64,000 bases of DNA. Source: Nonomuraea solani (GTDB taxonomy: Bacteria > Actinomycetota > Actinomycetes > Streptosporangiales > Streptosporangiaceae). Position numbers and translations under genes: made by a program. The notes beneath the pieces are model-generated. The model was not told the origin of the DNA, ran no database searches, and worked only from the letters and a program-made list of their open reading frames with translations. Of this stretch, positions 63,265 through 64,000 are shown piece by piece; within the stretch, counting starts at the first letter, position 1; each line of letters opens with the position of its first letter. The stretch covers positions 62,001 through 126,000 of the forward strand of contig NZ_FNVT01000003.1 of the NCBI RefSeq assembly GCF_900108335.1, given 5' to 3'.

Positions 63265-64000
63265 GCACACTCGCCCAGCCCCGCCTCCGCCCGGCGTCCC
63301 ACGCCACGCGCTGGTCACGCCGGGCGGCCGGGGCCCTCGCCTTCGCCGCGCTCATCGAGCTCCTGAGCAGGACCGGGCTGGCCGACCCCGAGTTCCTGCC
63401 GCCCGCCACGGAGATCGTCGGGCGGGCGGCCACGCTGGCGGCCGATCCGGCCTTCCGCGCGCACGCCCTCACCAGCCTGCTCGCCTGGGCGATCGGGCTC
63501 GGGCTCGCGACGGTGCTCGCGGTGCCGCTCGGCCTGCTGCTCGGCAGCGTGCCGATCATCGACGCGGCCACCCGGTCCGTCGTCGAGTTCCTGCGGCCGA
63601 TCCCGTCCGTGGCGCTCATCCCGCTGGTCGCCCTCGTGATCGGCACGGGACTGCAGCTCCGCGTCACGCTGGTCGTCTACGCGGCGCTGTGGCCGATCCT
63701 CTACAACACGATGTACGGCCTGCGCGGCGTCGACCCCCTGGCCAAGGAGTCGCTGCGCGCCTACGGCTTCGGCCCCCTGGCGGTGCTGCTGCGCGTGTCC
63801 CTGCCGTCGTCGGCGCCGTTCATCGCCACCGGTGTCCGGCTGGCCGCCGGGGTGGCGCTCATCCTGACCGTGAGCACCGAGATCGTGGCCGGGCGGGGCG
63901 AGGGCATCGGCGTGTTCCTCTTCTTCGCCGGCATCGCGGTGCCCGCGCGGATGGCCGACATCCTGGCCGGGGTGTTCTGGGTCGGGCTGTTCGGCGTGCT
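63261..64000 (+). CDS. ABC importer permease 4A (3' partial)
   Basis: A-type permease running off the window; about 246 residues are visible. The GTG start overlaps the lipoprotein stop (GTGA). It carries FLRPIPSVALIPLVALVIGTG and the coupling loop VDPLAKESLRAYGFGPLAVL, then LPSSAPFIATGVRLAAG. A B-type partner and possibly an ATPase would be expected beyond the window. Confidence 0.9.
   Translation, partial: MSTLAQPRLRPASHATRWSRRAAGALAFAALIELLSRTGLADPEFLPPATEIVGRAATLAADPAFRAHALTSLLAWAIGLGLATVLAVPLGLLLGSVPIIDAATRSVVEFLRPIPSVALIPLVALVIGTGLQLRVTLVVYAALWPILYNTMYGLRGVDPLAKESLRAYGFGPLAVLLRVSLPSSAPFIATGVRLAAGVALILTVSTEIVAGRGEGIGVFLFFAGIAVPARMADILAGVFWVGLFGV

Overview
This is high-GC actinomycete DNA. 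The evidence is roughly 70% GC, GTG and TTG starts, an actinobacterial gene order (rnhB-lepB-rplS-trmD-rimM-rpsP-ffh, and cdsA-frr-pyrH-tsf-rpsB), a DUF2469 gene and two Streptomyces-type conservons. A member of the Streptosporangiales (Nonomuraea-like) is plausible, but the species cannot be settled from this window.

Layout. (1) Positions 1-3479 hold the end of a myo-inositol catabolic operon (aldolase-like protein, iolB, iolD). (2) Positions 3.5-9.4 kb hold an AI-2E family membrane protein, a GNAT acetyltransferase, a DivIVA-domain protein, a small ABC ATPase/permease pair, rlmN and a Suppressor-of-fused domain protein. (3) Positions 9.4-36 kb hold a housekeeping cluster mostly on the minus strand: cdsA, frr, pyrH, tsf, rpsB, xerC, dprA, yifB, yraN, DUF2469, rnhB, two lepB, rplS, trmD, rimM, khpA, rpsP and ffh. 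It is interrupted by an ArsR/MFS pair and an M23 peptidase on the plus strand. The spacers here are swollen with unrelated degenerate tandem repeats, and several conserved proteins carry low-complexity expansions: about 100 residues inside TrmD, a Gly-Pro microsatellite in DprA, a Gly-rich N-terminus on XerC and a 9-residue repeat N-terminus on the MFS pump. (4) Positions 36-64 kb hold an accessory region bracketed by two conservons (cvnDCBA).

In the accessory region each conservon is divergent from a NitT/TauT-type importer cassette made of one lipoprotein and two dissimilar permeases. There are four such cassettes (the fourth runs off the window) and no ATPase gene among them. Between them lie catabolic-looking genes: a hydantoinase-like amidohydrolase, MmgE/PrpD, a metal-dependent cyclase/hydrolase, two methyltransferases, a nitrilase-fold protein with altered catalytic residues, a small uncharacterised protein and an aldehyde dehydrogenase. 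The last three sit directly behind conservon 2 on the same strand. The two conservons have almost identical GTPase and roadblock proteins but different sensor domains.

The best candidate for an undescribed system is this duplicated sensor/GTPase-importer module. It would sense and take up related small organic molecules of unknown identity and process them with the enclosed enzymes; the substrate cannot be read from the sequence. A second theme is the spread of tandem repeats into spacers and coding ends of otherwise conserved genes.
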